Shown: positions 45,912 through 56,420 of the stretch, in pieces | How positions within the stretch are numbered: position 1 is the first letter of the stretch | Layout of the letters: each line of letters starts with the position of its first letter | Origin: Caulobacter radicis | GTDB taxonomy: Bacteria > Pseudomonadota > Alphaproteobacteria > Caulobacterales > Caulobacteraceae | Direction: 5' to 3' | Assembly (NCBI RefSeq): GCF_003094615.1 | Contig: NZ_QDKO01000024.1 | Location: forward strand, 1-64,000 | Length of the DNA stretch: 64,000 bases | Made by a program: the position numbers and the translations under genes | The notes under the pieces: model-generated | The model's database searches: none | Told to the model about the DNA's origin: nothing | What the model saw: only the letters and a program-made list of their open reading frames with translations

Positions 45912-46391
45912 CTACGGCAGGCGGTCGCCGCGATGCAGCGGGTCGGGCAGCGGATCGCCCGCCTTCACGAACTGCAGCGACACCGAGTTGATGCAGTAGC
46001 GTAGCCGCGTCGGCGCGGGACCGTCGGGGAACACGTGGCCTTGGTGGCTGTCGCAGCGGGCGCAGCGGGTCTCGATGCGCACCATGCCGTAGGAGGTGTC
46101 GCGCACGGCCTTGACGTGATCCTCGTCGAACGGCGCGTAGAAGCTGGGCCAGCCGGTGCCGCTCTCGAACTTGGTCTCGTGCTTGAACAGCGGCAGGCCG
46201 CACAGCCGGCAGCCGTAGACGCCGGGGCTTTTCTCGCCCAGCAGGCCGCCGCAGAACGGGGCCTCGGTGCCGTGATGCAGCAGGACGCGCGCCTCCTCGG
46301 CGGTCAGGTCGCCTTCCAGGCGCTCGCGCTCGGCTTCGGTGGGCGGGGTCAGGTCGAAACCTGTGGAAGAGAGGGTGGCGGCTTGGGTCAT
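45912..46391 (-). CDS. msrB: Peptide-methionine (R)-S-oxide reductase MsrB (159 aa)
   Basis: Repairs oxidised methionine (R form) in proteins. Zinc ligands Cys61, Cys64, Cys110 and Cys113 (GCRLCG, RCARCD); substrate motif GTGWPSF; catalytic Cys133 in [11 protein letters not shown]. The resolving cysteine may be Cys47 or an external thioredoxin. The N-terminus is a few residues longer than E. coli MsrB; the ATG at 46391 was preferred to one at 46415. Cytoplasmic: no signal peptide. Divergent from the YbjQ gene. Confidence 0.95.
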   Translation of the reverse strand: MTQAATLSSTGFDLTPPTEAERERLEGDLTAEEARVLLHHGTEAPFCGGLLGEKSPGVYGCRLCGLPLFKHETKFESGTGWPSFYAPFDEDHVKAVRDTSYGMVRIETRCARCDSHQGHVFPDGPAPTRLRYCINSVSLQFVKAGDPLPDPLHRGDRLP

Positions 46392-46457
46392 GCGTGCCAA
46401 TCTAGGGGCTCGCACGGCCCGCCGGTAGGGCAGGCCGCATCAAGGGACGGGAACCGC

Positions 46458-46778
46458 ATGATCACCTCGACCACTCCGTACGTCGCCGAGCGCGAGACCG
46501 TGGCCACCCTGGGCGTCGTCTCGGGCGAGGCGATCATCGGCGCGCACATCTTCCGCGACCTGTTCGCCGGCATCACCAACATCATCGGCGGCCGCGCCGG
46601 CGGCTACGAGAAGGCCCTGCGCGAGGCGCGCGACATCGCCCTGCAGGAAATGATCGACGAGGCCCGCCGCCAGGGCGCCGACGCCGTGGTGGGCGTGGAT
46701 CTCGACTACGAGGCCCTCGGCGCCGACAACGGCATGCTGATGGTCACCGCCGCCGGCACCGCCGTGAAGCTGCGCTGA
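46458..46778 (+). CDS. YbjQ/UPF0145 family protein (106 aa)
   Basis: Full-length UPF0145 (YbjQ) protein: [48 protein letters not shown], and the typical [25 protein letters not shown]. Members form oligomeric rings of heavy-metal-binding type (PF01906) of unknown biological role. The stop overlaps the next gene's start (TGATG), so both are coupled. Confidence 0.9.
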   Translation: MITSTTPYVAERETVATLGVVSGEAIIGAHIFRDLFAGITNIIGGRAGGYEKALREARDIALQEMIDEARRQGADAVVGVDLDYEALGADNGMLMVTAAGTAVKLR

Positions 46779-47356
46779 TGACGATCGCCGTCGCCTTCCT
46801 CCAGCCGGGCTGGGCCGACTGGGAAGCCGGTCCCGTGCTGGCCTCCTTGCGTGAATATTTCGGCGTCCAGATCGAGATCGCCACCCCAAGCGGTGATCCG
46901 GAGACCTCGATCGGCGGGATCCTGGCCGCCGCCGACTACCGGTTCGACGATCCGGTGCTGTCGGACGCCGACGCCTATCTGCTGATCGGTTCGGACGCCT
47001 GGCAGGGTTACGAGAACGACGCGGTGTTCAGCCTGCTGCGTCAGGCCCACGCCGACGGCAAGATCGTCGCCGGCATCTGCGGCGCGACCATCGCCCTGGC
47101 CAAGGCCGGCCTCCTGGCGGGCAAGGCCCACACCTCCAACGGCAAGGACTGGCTGGCCGAGCAGGCTCCGGGCTACGCCGGCGCCGAGGGCTATGTCGAA
47201 AGCCCCCGAGCGGTGGTCGACGGCCGGATCGTCACCGCCGCCGGCTCGGCCCCGGTCACCTTCTCGGCCGAGGTCACCCGGCTGATCGCGCCCGAGGCTT
47301 CGGAGCGCCTCGACGGCTACGTGGCGATGTTCGCCCGCGAGTTCGGCGAGGGCTGA
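46778..47356 (+). CDS. DJ-1/PfpI family protein (192 aa)
   Basis: Class I glutamine amidotransferase-like fold of the DJ-1/PfpI superfamily: IAVAFLQPGWADWEAGPVLASL, ADAYLLIGSDAWQGYEN, the nucleophile elbow AGICGATIALAKAGLL with Cys101, and HTSNGKDWL. Relatives are glyoxalase III, deglycases or chaperones; the residue partners needed to choose are not certain. It is translationally coupled to the YbjQ gene. Confidence 0.85.
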   Translation: MTIAVAFLQPGWADWEAGPVLASLREYFGVQIEIATPSGDPETSIGGILAAADYRFDDPVLSDADAYLLIGSDAWQGYENDAVFSLLRQAHADGKIVAGICGATIALAKAGLLAGKAHTSNGKDWLAEQAPGYAGAEGYVESPRAVVDGRIVTAAGSAPVTFSAEVTRLIAPEASERLDGYVAMFAREFGEG

Positions 47357-47368
47357 GGCCTGCGTCAC

Positions 47369-47451
47369 CCTCGTCCTTCGACGGGCTCAGGATGAGGGTG
47401 ATTGCCGAGGCAGGTTTGAGTTCCTCATCCTGAGCTTGTCGAAGGACGAGG
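47369..47451. repeat. Palindromic repeat family B-prime, copy 1
   Basis: Arms CCTCGTCCTTCGAC / GTCGAAGGACGAGG enclose GCTCAGGATGAGG / CCTCATCCTGAGC. Related to family B but with shorter arms; second copy at 61646. It lies between two convergent genes. Confidence 0.8.
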
Positions 47452-47458
47452 AACTCAT

Positions 47459-47917
47459 TCACTTCACCGCCGCCGCGCCCGCCCGGGCCAGGACGCCGTC
47501 CTGCTCGGGCGTGGCGCCGGCCACCCCGACCGCCCCGACGATCCTGCCCTCGACCATCAAGAGCTCGCCGCCCTCGATGGCCAGGGCGCCGTTGGAGATG
47601 GCGTTGAGGTTGCCGCCCTTGACCGCGTCCTGGAACGCCTTGGTCGGCCGGCGATAGGCCGTGGCGGTCTCGGCCTTGCGGCGCGAGACCTCGGGAGCCG
47701 AGTACGAGGCCCCGTCCATCTTCCAGACCAGCACCGGCTGCCCGTTCGGCTCGACCACCGTGATGGTCACGGCCACGCCGGTCTTCAGGGCCTCGGCCTC
47801 GGCGGCGGCGGCCACGGCCTTGGCCTCCCTCAGCGTGACGTTGCGGCCGTAGGGCTCGGCCGCCCAGGCGGTGGAGGCCGCCAGCAGGCCGGCGGCGATC
47901 AGTGCGATACGGATCAT
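47459..47917 (-). CDS. GlcG/HbpS-family exported protein (152 aa)
   Basis: Signal peptide of 19 residues ending AWA, then a GlcG/HbpS domain: VTLREAKAVAAAAEAEALKTG, VTITVVEPNGQPVLVWKMDGA, AETATAYRRPTKAFQDAV and GALAIEGGELLMVEGRIVGAVGVAGATPEQD, ending in the usual helix. Homologues bind heme or cobalamin-like ligands or act as accessory proteins next to oxidoreductases; many are exported. Its ATG overlaps the stop of the LamG gene by 4 nt, so it is translated together with that protein. That linkage to a carbohydrate-type gene is unusual. Confidence 0.85.
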   Translation of the reverse strand: MIRIALIAAGLLAASTAWAAEPYGRNVTLREAKAVAAAAEAEALKTGVAVTITVVEPNGQPVLVWKMDGASYSAPEVSRRKAETATAYRRPTKAFQDAVKGGNLNAISNGALAIEGGELLMVEGRIVGAVGVAGATPEQDGVLARAGAAAVK

Positions 47918-50900
47918 GGCAGCTTCACCTCGTCGTTGAGGGCGGTGATCTGCGGCTGGTCGCTGACGATGCGCAGCCGCAGTTCCGACGGCTTGGCGCC
48001 GGCCGGGATCTTCAGGCGGGCGGTGTGGACCTTGGGCAGCAGGTCCTTCGGCGCGGCCAGGGCCGGCACGGCGGCGCTGGCCAGCACCTTGCCCGAGCCG
48101 TCGACCAGCTCCAGCTTCGAGGCCGTCGCGTCCTGGGCGCCCAGGCTGTGCACCTTGGCCGTGATCGTCGAGCCCTTCACGCTCACGTCGCCGCGGCCGA
48201 CGCCCAGGTCGGCGCGCTGGGCGGGATCGTCGCCCGGCGTCGCCAGGGCTATGTCGATGATCGTGGTCTGGCCCGGTTGCAGCACGACGGTCACGCCCTT
48301 GGTGCGCTCGAAGGCGACCTGCCGCGTCTCGCCCGCGCCGTCGATCGCGTCGTCGCCGGTGGTGTCGACGCCTTGCGTCAGCGTCCACTGGCCCGGCGCG
48401 ACCATCCAGCCGGTCATGGTCGCGCTCACCGGCTTGTCCGACAGGTTGTAGGCCACGACCTTGAAGCCCTTGGCCGTCCCGTCCTTGACCAGGATCGCCA
48501 CGTCCTCGCCTTTCGTCCCGTTCTCGAAGCGCCAGCTGACCAGGTGGCCCGGCGTCATCTGGCCGCGCTTGTTGGCGATGCCGCCCAAGCGCGAGCGTTG
48601 CAGCACGTCGGACGGGATCTCCACCCGGTCCGACCACCAGTGGCCCTCGGTGTGCATGTACATGTGCTGGTCGGCCCACTGGATCTCGTCGGCATAGGCC
48701 TTTTCGAGCCAGGTCTTGTCGCCGGTCAGGCTCCAGGCGGCGAAGCGTTCCATGGCCCCGCCCTTGGCGGCCGACTTGACGATGGCGTCCTTGTTGGCGT
48801 CGCCCAGGTTCAGCATCGACAGGGCGTTGTCGTTGAGATCGTTCAGCGACTTGACCCCATTCTTGCCGATCCGCCACTGGATCGGGGCCAGGTACTTGGC
48901 CTCGCCCGTCCAGCGCCAGGCCTGCCAGAAGATCTGGAACGGCCCGCCCGCGCCCGAGCCTTGCAGCACCGTGCCGCCGCGCTCGGCGTCGGTGCGCCAG
49001 TTGATTTCGTTGGGATAGGAGCCGTCCGGCTTCACGTGCGCCAGGTAGCCGTCAGCCAGGCCCAGCACGATGTCGCGGGCGGTCTGGTCGCGGTTGTAGT
49101 CGCCGATCAGGATCGCCGGGTGCACGACGCCGAACGAGTAGGGCTTCTGCCACTCCCACGGGCCTTCGCGATACGAGATCGAGCCGCTGTACCAGTTGGT
49201 GTTGAAGTGGACGTGGCCGGCCAGATTACGATCGATGATCCCCGGCAGGGCCTTGACCGTCGTGAACAGCCGCTCGACGGCCAGCGGATCGCCGTAGTCG
49301 AGATACATCGCCTCGCTGTTGGAGTTGATGCCCTCCTCGTAGGCGTGCAGCTCGTCGGTGGCGATGGTCGACAGGCCGTTCGTGAACATGCCGTTGCGGT
49401 AGACCGCGTCGGTCAGCAGGTTCAGCGAGCCCTTCACCTTGTCGGGATCGACGCCCATCAAGGCCAGGCCTGGCCACTGTTGCAGCAGGTCGGTGTCGTC
49501 CGACAGGCCGCCGCCGAAGTCGCCGTAGGGGACCTGGCGCTCGTCGATCCACCAGTTGATGAACCTGGCCACCCGCTTAAGGTCTTCGGTCTGCCGGAAG
49601 GCCCACAGCGGGACGCCCGCGGGCGCCTTGGGCTGCTCGAAGGCCGGCCAGCCCTGGCTGCCATAGGTGATGTCGCCCCAGTATTCGCGGCCTTCCTTGT
49701 GGTCGGGATCCACGCGCAACAGGTCGGAGATGTCGGCATAGAGGCGGCGATAGAGCCCCTGGCGCTTGGAGGTGGTGTGCTCCTCCACCAGGAAGGCCCA
49801 GTTGTCCTTCACCTGGTTGAAGCGGTCGGCCACGTGCTCGGCCTTGGCCTCCTCGCGGGCCTTGAACACCAGCCGCACCTTGGCGCCGTCCATGGCCCTG
49901 GGTCCGAACTCGGCGCTGTCGGCGGCGATGGTCAGGTACAGGCTGTCGGCGGTGAGGATCCGGTCGCGCAGGTCCAGCCACAGGGTGCGCGCCTGCCCGG
50001 CCTTCACCGAGACCGACACGTCGATCATGTTGCGGCCCGGCCAGATCGGGTCCTTGACCTGGATGTTCAGCGGGATCGTGGTCCCGGTCGCGCCGGGCAG
50101 GGCGGGGATGTCCAGCGCGATGCCGTCCAGGCCGTCGCGGGCGTTCTCCCAGCCATAGGCCCAGTTGCGGGCCAGGGCTTGCGCGGCCGGGGCGTCGCCG
50201 AAGCCCGACGGGATCATCACGTGGACGATCGGCAGGCCTTTGGCCGTCAGGTCGGCGGCTGGGCGCTTGCGCTGCGGGGCCGCGTCGGGGATCGCCACCA
50301 CCGTCGCCCGCTCGCCGGCCGGGAAGCGCCCGGCGACATAGGCGTTGAGGTCGGAGAGGTTCAGGTAGTCCGGCGCCACGTCGGCGCGGACCGTGTAGCT
50401 CATCTTGAAGACGCCCTCCGGCTCCTTGCCGGGGGCGACGTCATAGGCCCAGATCTCCTGGATCGGGGTTTCCTGGTCGGTGTTGGTGAAGGTCAGCACC
50501 CCGCCCTTCAGCGGCTGGGCCAGGGTGGTCACCGAGCGGTAGAGGCCCTTGGGCCGCACGCCGATCTTCGTCCCCTTGTCGCCCGGCTTCGCCGCCCAGG
50601 TCAGGTCGCCATAGGCGCTGCCCTGGATCTCCAGGCGGCTGATCGGCTCGTCGGGCAGGGCCAGGGTCAGGGCCTTGCCGCCCTCGACATAGGTGTTCCA
50701 GTCCGGCAGCGGGAAGTAGTCGTCGCGGCCTTCCAGGCGAGAGCGGTTGTAGACGCCGGGCCAGGTGGTCTCGGGGATGCCGTCGTTGGCCCGCCACATC
50801 CATTCCTTGATGTCCTTGGCGTCGGTGAACTCGACCTTGCGGATGCGGGTGGCCGGATCGGCCAGCAGCGGCGGGGCCTCGCCCGTCCAGCCATGGCGCA

Positions 50901-51702
50901 GGCGCCAGGCCGCGCGCGTGGCCGGATCCTCCAGCGTCGCCACCGGCGCGGCGGCGGCGGCAGCCTCGTTGCGGGCCAGGGCGGCGACGCCGGCGGCGTC
51001 CAGCGCGCGGTCGTAGACGCGGATCTCGTCCAGGTCGCCGCCGCGCAGGAAGTTGTAGCGGCTCTGCACCTGGTGCGGGGCGATCACCCGGCCGGCGATG
51101 CCGAATTGATCCAGGCCCGCGTCATAGACCCGCTTGGCTTCCTTCTTCGCCACGGGCTTGCCGTCGACGAACAGCTGCACGCCGGTCTGCTCGTCCCAGG
51201 TGAAGGCCAGGTGCGTCCAGGCGTCGGCGGCGGGCGGCTTGTCCAGCTTGAACGAGACGCGGGTGCGGGCCAGGCCGTTGTCGGTGACGAAGGCGTCGAA
51301 GCCGTGGCCGTTCCAGTCGATGCGCAGGAACGCCATGTCCCAGCTGGTGTGATCGGCGTAGCCGACGCGGAAGATCACGAACGGCGCGACGCCGACGGGG
51401 TAACCAGAGCGCCAGAAGAACGACAGCGTGCCGCGCTGGGCCTGGATGTTGCCGGGCGCGTTCCAGGCCAGGATGCCGTCGTCCTGGGCCGACAGGGCGG
51501 GGCCGGCCTTGCCGGTGGGGATCACCGCCACCTTGTCGGCGAAGTTGGGGATCGCGTCGCCGGCCGCATGGTCGGCCTTCAGGCCCTTGTCGCCGGAGAC
51601 GTGGAAGAGGAGGGCGGGTTCGGGCGGTCCCGCGGCGGCCGCTGCACTGGCGGCGGTGAGAACCGAGAAGGCCGAGGCCAGAAAAAGCGCCTGCTTCACC
51701 AC
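47914..51702 (-). CDS. LamG-domain multidomain exported protein, possible CAZyme (1262 aa)
   Basis: Signal peptide (about 1-24). A LamG/concanavalin-like domain follows (about 50-235: GTLSFFWRSGY, DAWTHLAFTWDEQTGVQLFVDG, DLDEIRVYDRALD), then a beta-sandwich region (about 270-610: ISRLEIQGSAYGDLTWA, VQEPIQEIWAYD-like strands, IPLNIQVKDPIWPGRNMIDV). Residues about 620-1060 are helical and rich in Trp/Tyr/Asp (QTEDLKRVARFINWWIDERQ, FGGGLSDDTDLLQQWPGLAL, HVHFNTNWYSGSISYREGPW), like the (alpha/alpha) toroid of polysaccharide lyases and GH8/GH9-type folds. A C-terminal beta domain closes it. GTG start, GGGAG 7 nt before. Upstream lies ATGACACCGGT, shared with the pectate lyase gene. I cannot name a family or catalytic residues. 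Confidence 0.8.
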   Translation of the reverse strand: MVKQALFLASAFSVLTAASAAAAAGPPEPALLFHVSGDKGLKADHAAGDAIPNFADKVAVIPTGKAGPALSAQDDGILAWNAPGNIQAQRGTLSFFWRSGYPVGVAPFVIFRVGYADHTSWDMAFLRIDWNGHGFDAFVTDNGLARTRVSFKLDKPPAADAWTHLAFTWDEQTGVQLFVDGKPVAKKEAKRVYDAGLDQFGIAGRVIAPHQVQSRYNFLRGGDLDEIRVYDRALDAAGVAALARNEAAAAAAPVATLEDPATRAAWRLRHGWTGEAPPLLADPATRIRKVEFTDAKDIKEWMWRANDGIPETTWPGVYNRSRLEGRDDYFPLPDWNTYVEGGKALTLALPDEPISRLEIQGSAYGDLTWAAKPGDKGTKIGVRPKGLYRSVTTLAQPLKGGVLTFTNTDQETPIQEIWAYDVAPGKEPEGVFKMSYTVRADVAPDYLNLSDLNAYVAGRFPAGERATVVAIPDAAPQRKRPAADLTAKGLPIVHVMIPSGFGDAPAAQALARNWAYGWENARDGLDGIALDIPALPGATGTTIPLNIQVKDPIWPGRNMIDVSVSVKAGQARTLWLDLRDRILTADSLYLTIAADSAEFGPRAMDGAKVRLVFKAREEAKAEHVADRFNQVKDNWAFLVEEHTTSKRQGLYRRLYADISDLLRVDPDHKEGREYWGDITYGSQGWPAFEQPKAPAGVPLWAFRQTEDLKRVARFINWWIDERQVPYGDFGGGLSDDTDLLQQWPGLALMGVDPDKVKGSLNLLTDAVYRNGMFTNGLSTIATDELHAYEEGINSNSEAMYLDYGDPLAVERLFTTVKALPGIIDRNLAGHVHFNTNWYSGSISYREGPWEWQKPYSFGVVHPAILIGDYNRDQTARDIVLGLADGYLAHVKPDGSYPNEINWRTDAERGGTVLQGSGAGGPFQIFWQAWRWTGEAKYLAPIQWRIGKNGVKSLNDLNDNALSMLNLGDANKDAIVKSAAKGGAMERFAAWSLTGDKTWLEKAYADEIQWADQHMYMHTEGHWWSDRVEIPSDVLQRSRLGGIANKRGQMTPGHLVSWRFENGTKGEDVAILVKDGTAKGFKVVAYNLSDKPVSATMTGWMVAPGQWTLTQGVDTTGDDAIDGAGETRQVAFERTKGVTVVLQPGQTTIIDIALATPGDDPAQRADLGVGRGDVSVKGSTITAKVHSLGAQDATASKLELVDGSGKVLASAAVPALAAPKDLLPKVHTARLKIPAGAKPSELRLRIVSDQPQITALNDEVKLP

Positions 51703-51726
51703 GCGTCACTCCCTAGTCGTTCTTAT

Positions 51727-51742
51727 TGGAAACCGGTGTCAT
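51727..51742. promoter_or_regulatory. ACCGGTGTCAT operator upstream of the LamG operon
   Basis: TGGAAACCGGTGTCAT; read towards the gene it is ATGACACCGGTTTCC. It lies 25-40 nt upstream of the GTG start. The 11-bp core ATGACACCGGT is identical to that at 30161. Confidence 0.6.
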
Positions 51743-51832
51743 GGTTCCTGCGACGCTTTTAGCGCGAGCGGCCCGCGTTGCAAACCGGCCTTGGCCTGAT
51801 ACGCCTAGGGGAGGGCGTCGGAGGCGCGAGAT

Positions 51833-51963
51833 GCTCCCCCTGAAGGGGGAGCTGTCGCGAAGCGACTGAGGGGGAAGTGATCACGGCGCCAGCAGCCGCT
51901 TCCACCTCAGCAGGTGCTTCCCCCTCCGGCCCTCCGGGCCACCTCCCCCTTCAGGGGGAGGAT
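51833..51963. repeat. Palindromic repeat family D, copy 3
   Basis: Left arm GCTCCCCCTGAAGGGGGAGC, right arm CACCTCCCCCTTCAGGGGGAGG, with GCCCTCCGGGCC inside. It ends 33 nt before the biotin carboxylase gene and so lies in its promoter region. Confidence 0.8.
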
Positions 51964-51995
51964 CTAGAAAGACAGATCACCAAGGGACGGACCGC

Positions 51996-53969
<1,974 letters not shown>

Positions 53970-54014
53970 CGTCTGTGTTTAGGTCGCCGTCGAAATCAAT
54001 CGGGGGATGATTCC

Positions 54015-54437
54015 GTGGACGTGAAGCACAAGCTGTTCGGCTTTTCCGGCCGTATCCGTCGGCTCGACTACTGGCTGCTGAGCATCGGGACGAACATCAG
54101 CATCGCCATCGTCGACAGCCTCCAGACGCTCGCGCTCAACGGCTGGGACATCAACGCCCTGGAAAACAGCGACAACCTCGCCAGCGGCGGGATCACGCTG
54201 GTGCTCAGCCTGCTGAACCTGTGGATCACCATCGCCCTGATGCTCAAGCGCTGCCACGACCGCGACAAGCGTTGGGGGTGGGTGGCGTTCTTCCTGCTGG
54301 TGCCGATCGTCGGCTGGATCTGGGGCTTCATCGAGCTGGGCTTCCTGGACGGCACGCAAGGCCGCAACCGCTTCGGGCCGTCGCCCAAAGGCATCGGCGG
54401 CAGCGAAGAGGACGACGTGGCCAAGGTTTTCGCCTGA
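54015..54437 (+). CDS. DUF805 membrane protein (140 aa)
   Basis: Inner-membrane protein of the DUF805 family: LFGFSGRIRRLDYWLLSIG, a second helix, MLKRCHDRDKRWGWVAFFLLVPIVGWIWGFIELGFLDGTQGRNRFGPSP. The RLHDR-type motif before the last helices and the final GTxGxNRFGxxP are diagnostic. Some members sit near transporters or integrases; function unknown. GTG start at 54015. Confidence 0.88.
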   Translation: MDVKHKLFGFSGRIRRLDYWLLSIGTNISIAIVDSLQTLALNGWDINALENSDNLASGGITLVLSLLNLWITIALMLKRCHDRDKRWGWVAFFLLVPIVGWIWGFIELGFLDGTQGRNRFGPSPKGIGGSEEDDVAKVFA

Positions 54438-54513
54438 GGGTGTGACCCGGCGGCGACTTCCGCTGGCGCTCGCCTGCGCCTAGGTTCCGCCCAGAAGAGT
54501 CGCGGAGCCTTAG

Positions 54514-54918
54514 ATGAACGGTCGGATCGATTGGGCGGAGCTGTTCCTGTCCTCAACGGGCAGGCTGGCGCGCGCGCCGTTCCTGATCGCCTCGGCCGTG
54601 CTGATCGGCGTGGCGGTGCTGTACGAGGCCATCGCGGGCGACGTGCTGCGGCTGCTGACCGGGTGGCTGGTCTATACGGCCCTGTTCTACAGCGGCGCCT
54701 GCGTGCTTTCGAAGCGCCTGCACGATCGCGGCCGTTCGGGCTGGTGGGCGGCGCTGGTGCTGGTGGCCCTGGTCGCCGTCTGGCCGACCCCGCAGCACTT
54801 CCTCGACTTCGTGTTCGCCCTGGTGATCGTCTGGGCGATCGTCGAACTGGGCGTCATGGGCGGAGAGCAGGGGGCCAACCGCTACGGCCAGCCGCCCCTC
54901 AAGGCTCCGGCCATCTGA
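54514..54918 (+). CDS. DUF805-related membrane protein (134 aa)
   Basis: Second DUF805-type protein, 76 nt after the first: STGRLARAPFLIASAVLIG, SKRLHDRGRSGWWAALVLVALVAVWP and GVMGGEQGANRYGQPPLK. It shares the GR-R start, KRLHDR motif and GANRYGxPP ending. Probably a diverged tandem duplicate; the sequences differ in the first loop. Function unknown. Confidence 0.85.
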   Translation: MNGRIDWAELFLSSTGRLARAPFLIASAVLIGVAVLYEAIAGDVLRLLTGWLVYTALFYSGACVLSKRLHDRGRSGWWAALVLVALVAVWPTPQHFLDFVFALVIVWAIVELGVMGGEQGANRYGQPPLKAPAI

Positions 54919-54926
54919 AGCGCCCT

Positions 54927-55028
54927 GCGTCCTTCGAGGCTCGCCTTCGGCTCGCACCTCAGGATGAGGACGCTATTGCACTGACTTCCTCATCCTGAGG
55001 CGCCCGCGCAGCGGGCCTCGAAGGACGC
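54927..55028. repeat. Palindromic repeat family B, copy 2 (inverted relative to copy 1)
   Basis: Same arms as at 4801. The centre ACGCTATTGCACTGACTT is nearly the reverse complement of the centre of copy 1, so the two copies lie in opposite orientation 50 kb apart. It ends 5 nt before the lipB stop. Confidence 0.85.
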
Positions 55029-55033
55029 ACCGC

Positions 55034-55759
55034 CTAGATCGGCGCCTGCGCCTCCTCGACCGCGCCGAACACCTTGCGGAAGCTGGCCTTCAGCGCCTCG
55101 TCGGCCTCGTCCAGCGTCACCGGCAGGCCAAGGTCGACTAGGCTGGTGACCCCGTGCTCGACCTGGCCGCAGGGCACGATCCCCGAAAAGTGCGACAGGT
55201 CCGGCTCCACGTTCAGGCTGATCCCGTGGAAGCTGACCCAGCGGCGCAGCTTGACGCCGATGGCGGCGATCTTGTCCTCGCGCGACCAGCCGGGGCCCTT
55301 GCGCTCGACCCAGACGCCCACGCGCCCGTCGCGCATCTCGCCGGTGACGTTGAAGGCGGAGAGGGCGTCGATGATCCAGGCTTCGAGCGCCGCGACGAAA
55401 GCCCGCACGTCGCGCCCGCGCCGGGTCAGGTCCAGCATCACATAGGCCACCCGCTGGCCGGGGCCGTGATAGGTGAACTGGCCGCCCCGGGCGCTCTCGA
55501 ACACCGGAAAACGCTCGGGTTCCAGCAGGTCGGCGGTCTTGGCCGAGACGCCGGCGGTGTAGAGCGGCGGATGCTCCAGAAGCCAGATCAGCTCGCCCGC
55601 CGCGCCGTCGGCGATGGCGGCGGCGCGGGCCTCCATGGCGGCAACGGCTGCCGGGTAGGGCACGTAGCCGGTCGAAACCGCCCACCCCGCCGGCGCCCCG
55701 TCTGGGCGCGACAAATCGGGAAGGCCTTTATCTTCAAGGTTTAACGGGCGATCAAGCAT
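55034..55759 (-). CDS. lipB: Lipoyl(octanoyl) transferase LipB (241 aa)
   Basis: Transfers octanoyl from ACP to lipoyl domains. Signature [41 protein letters not shown] with the catalytic Lys, and the acyl-thioester Cys in [14 protein letters not shown]. The first 25 residues are longer than in E. coli LipB. It is divergent from the FliN-like gene. Full-length and intact. Confidence 0.95.
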   Translation of the reverse strand: MLDRPLNLEDKGLPDLSRPDGAPAGWAVSTGYVPYPAAVAAMEARAAAIADGAAGELIWLLEHPPLYTAGVSAKTADLLEPERFPVFESARGGQFTYHGPGQRVAYVMLDLTRRGRDVRAFVAALEAWIIDALSAFNVTGEMRDGRVGVWVERKGPGWSREDKIAAIGVKLRRWVSFHGISLNVEPDLSHFSGIVPCGQVEHGVTSLVDLGLPVTLDEADEALKASFRKVFGAVEEAQAPI

Positions 55760-55834
55760 GCGGCCTTAGTCTTGCATGAGCCGGGGCGCGGTCATCCCGC
55801 CGCTCGGCAACTTCAGTTCCAGGGGCCTTACTTC

Positions 55835-56086
55835 GTGAGCCAGGTCAACGCCGTCAATGTCGAGATCTCGGTTCTGCTCGGCCGGTCGATCCTGCCGATG
55901 CAGCAACTGCTGCGCATGGGCCGTGGCGCGGTGATCCCGCTGGACGCCAAGACCAACGACGAGGTCTGGATCCTGGCCAACAACCACCCGATCGCCCGCG
56001 GCGAGATCCAGATCAACGACGATCGCATCGCCATCCAGGTGACCGGCCCGGCCGACGTCTACGACTACATGGCCGGCGGCGCCTGA
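55835..56086 (+). CDS. Short FliN/SpoA-domain protein (83 aa)
   Basis: Consists only of a SpoA/FliN domain: VNAVNVEISVLLGRSILPMQQLLRMGRGAVIPLD and VWILANNHPIARGEIQINDDRIAIQVT. In flagella FliN forms the C-ring bottom that binds CheY. The usual FliN N-terminal tail is missing (83 versus about 110-140 aa), and no flagellar gene is nearby, so this may be the FliN of this genome in an unusual place or a paralogue. GTG start at 55835 with AGGGG 8 nt upstream; the longer frame to 55772 lacks a good start. Confidence 0.85.
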   Translation: MSQVNAVNVEISVLLGRSILPMQQLLRMGRGAVIPLDAKTNDEVWILANNHPIARGEIQINDDRIAIQVTGPADVYDYMAGGA

Positions 56087-56170
56087 AGTTCCCTGTGGGT
56101 TCTTCGAGATAATCCAACTCTCCTCTTCCCAAAGCCGATTCAGTTTGCTACCTGCCGCGCCTCACCACGA

Positions 56171-56255
56171 GCGGTCGTGGCGGAATTGGTAGACGCGCAG
56201 CGTTGAGGTCGCTGTGGGGCAACCCGTGGAAGTTCGAGTCTTCTCGACCGCACCA
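56171..56255 (+). tRNA. tRNA-Leu (anticodon GAG)
   Basis: An 85-nt class II tRNA. Acceptor arms GCGGTCG / CGACCGC pair fully, D-arm GGCGGAATTGGTAGACGC, anticodon loop TTGAGGT giving GAG, a long variable arm (GTGGGGCAACCCGT-type), T-loop TTCGAGTC and an encoded CCA. It reads CUC (and CUU) leucine codons. Confidence 0.95.
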
Positions 56256-56267
56256 GGTGAACTTGCG

Positions 56268-56321
56268 TAGAGCGCGGCAGGCTTCGGTTTCCGAATCGCC
56301 TTCCGCGCTCTAACCATTTTT
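56268..56321 (+). terminator. Terminator of the tRNA-Leu gene
   Basis: Ten-bp stem TAGAGCGCGG / CCGCGCTCTA with inner GGC..GCC pairing, followed after 4 nt by TTTTT. It starts 13 nt after the tRNA. Confidence 0.7.
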
Positions 56322-56420
56322 CGGCCAAGGTTTGGGGCAACCGCCCGCCGAGCTTCGGCTTTCAATCATTCGGATCACGCGCGCGCAGCTTAAGTCTCGC
56401 CTAAAGTTCAGGAGGTCCCC

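Noticed and set aside
47902..51762. 1286-codon plus-strand frame opposite the LamG gene
   Set aside because: Val/Gly/Arg/Gln-biased translation without domains; the minus-strand protein has a signal peptide and LamG motifs.
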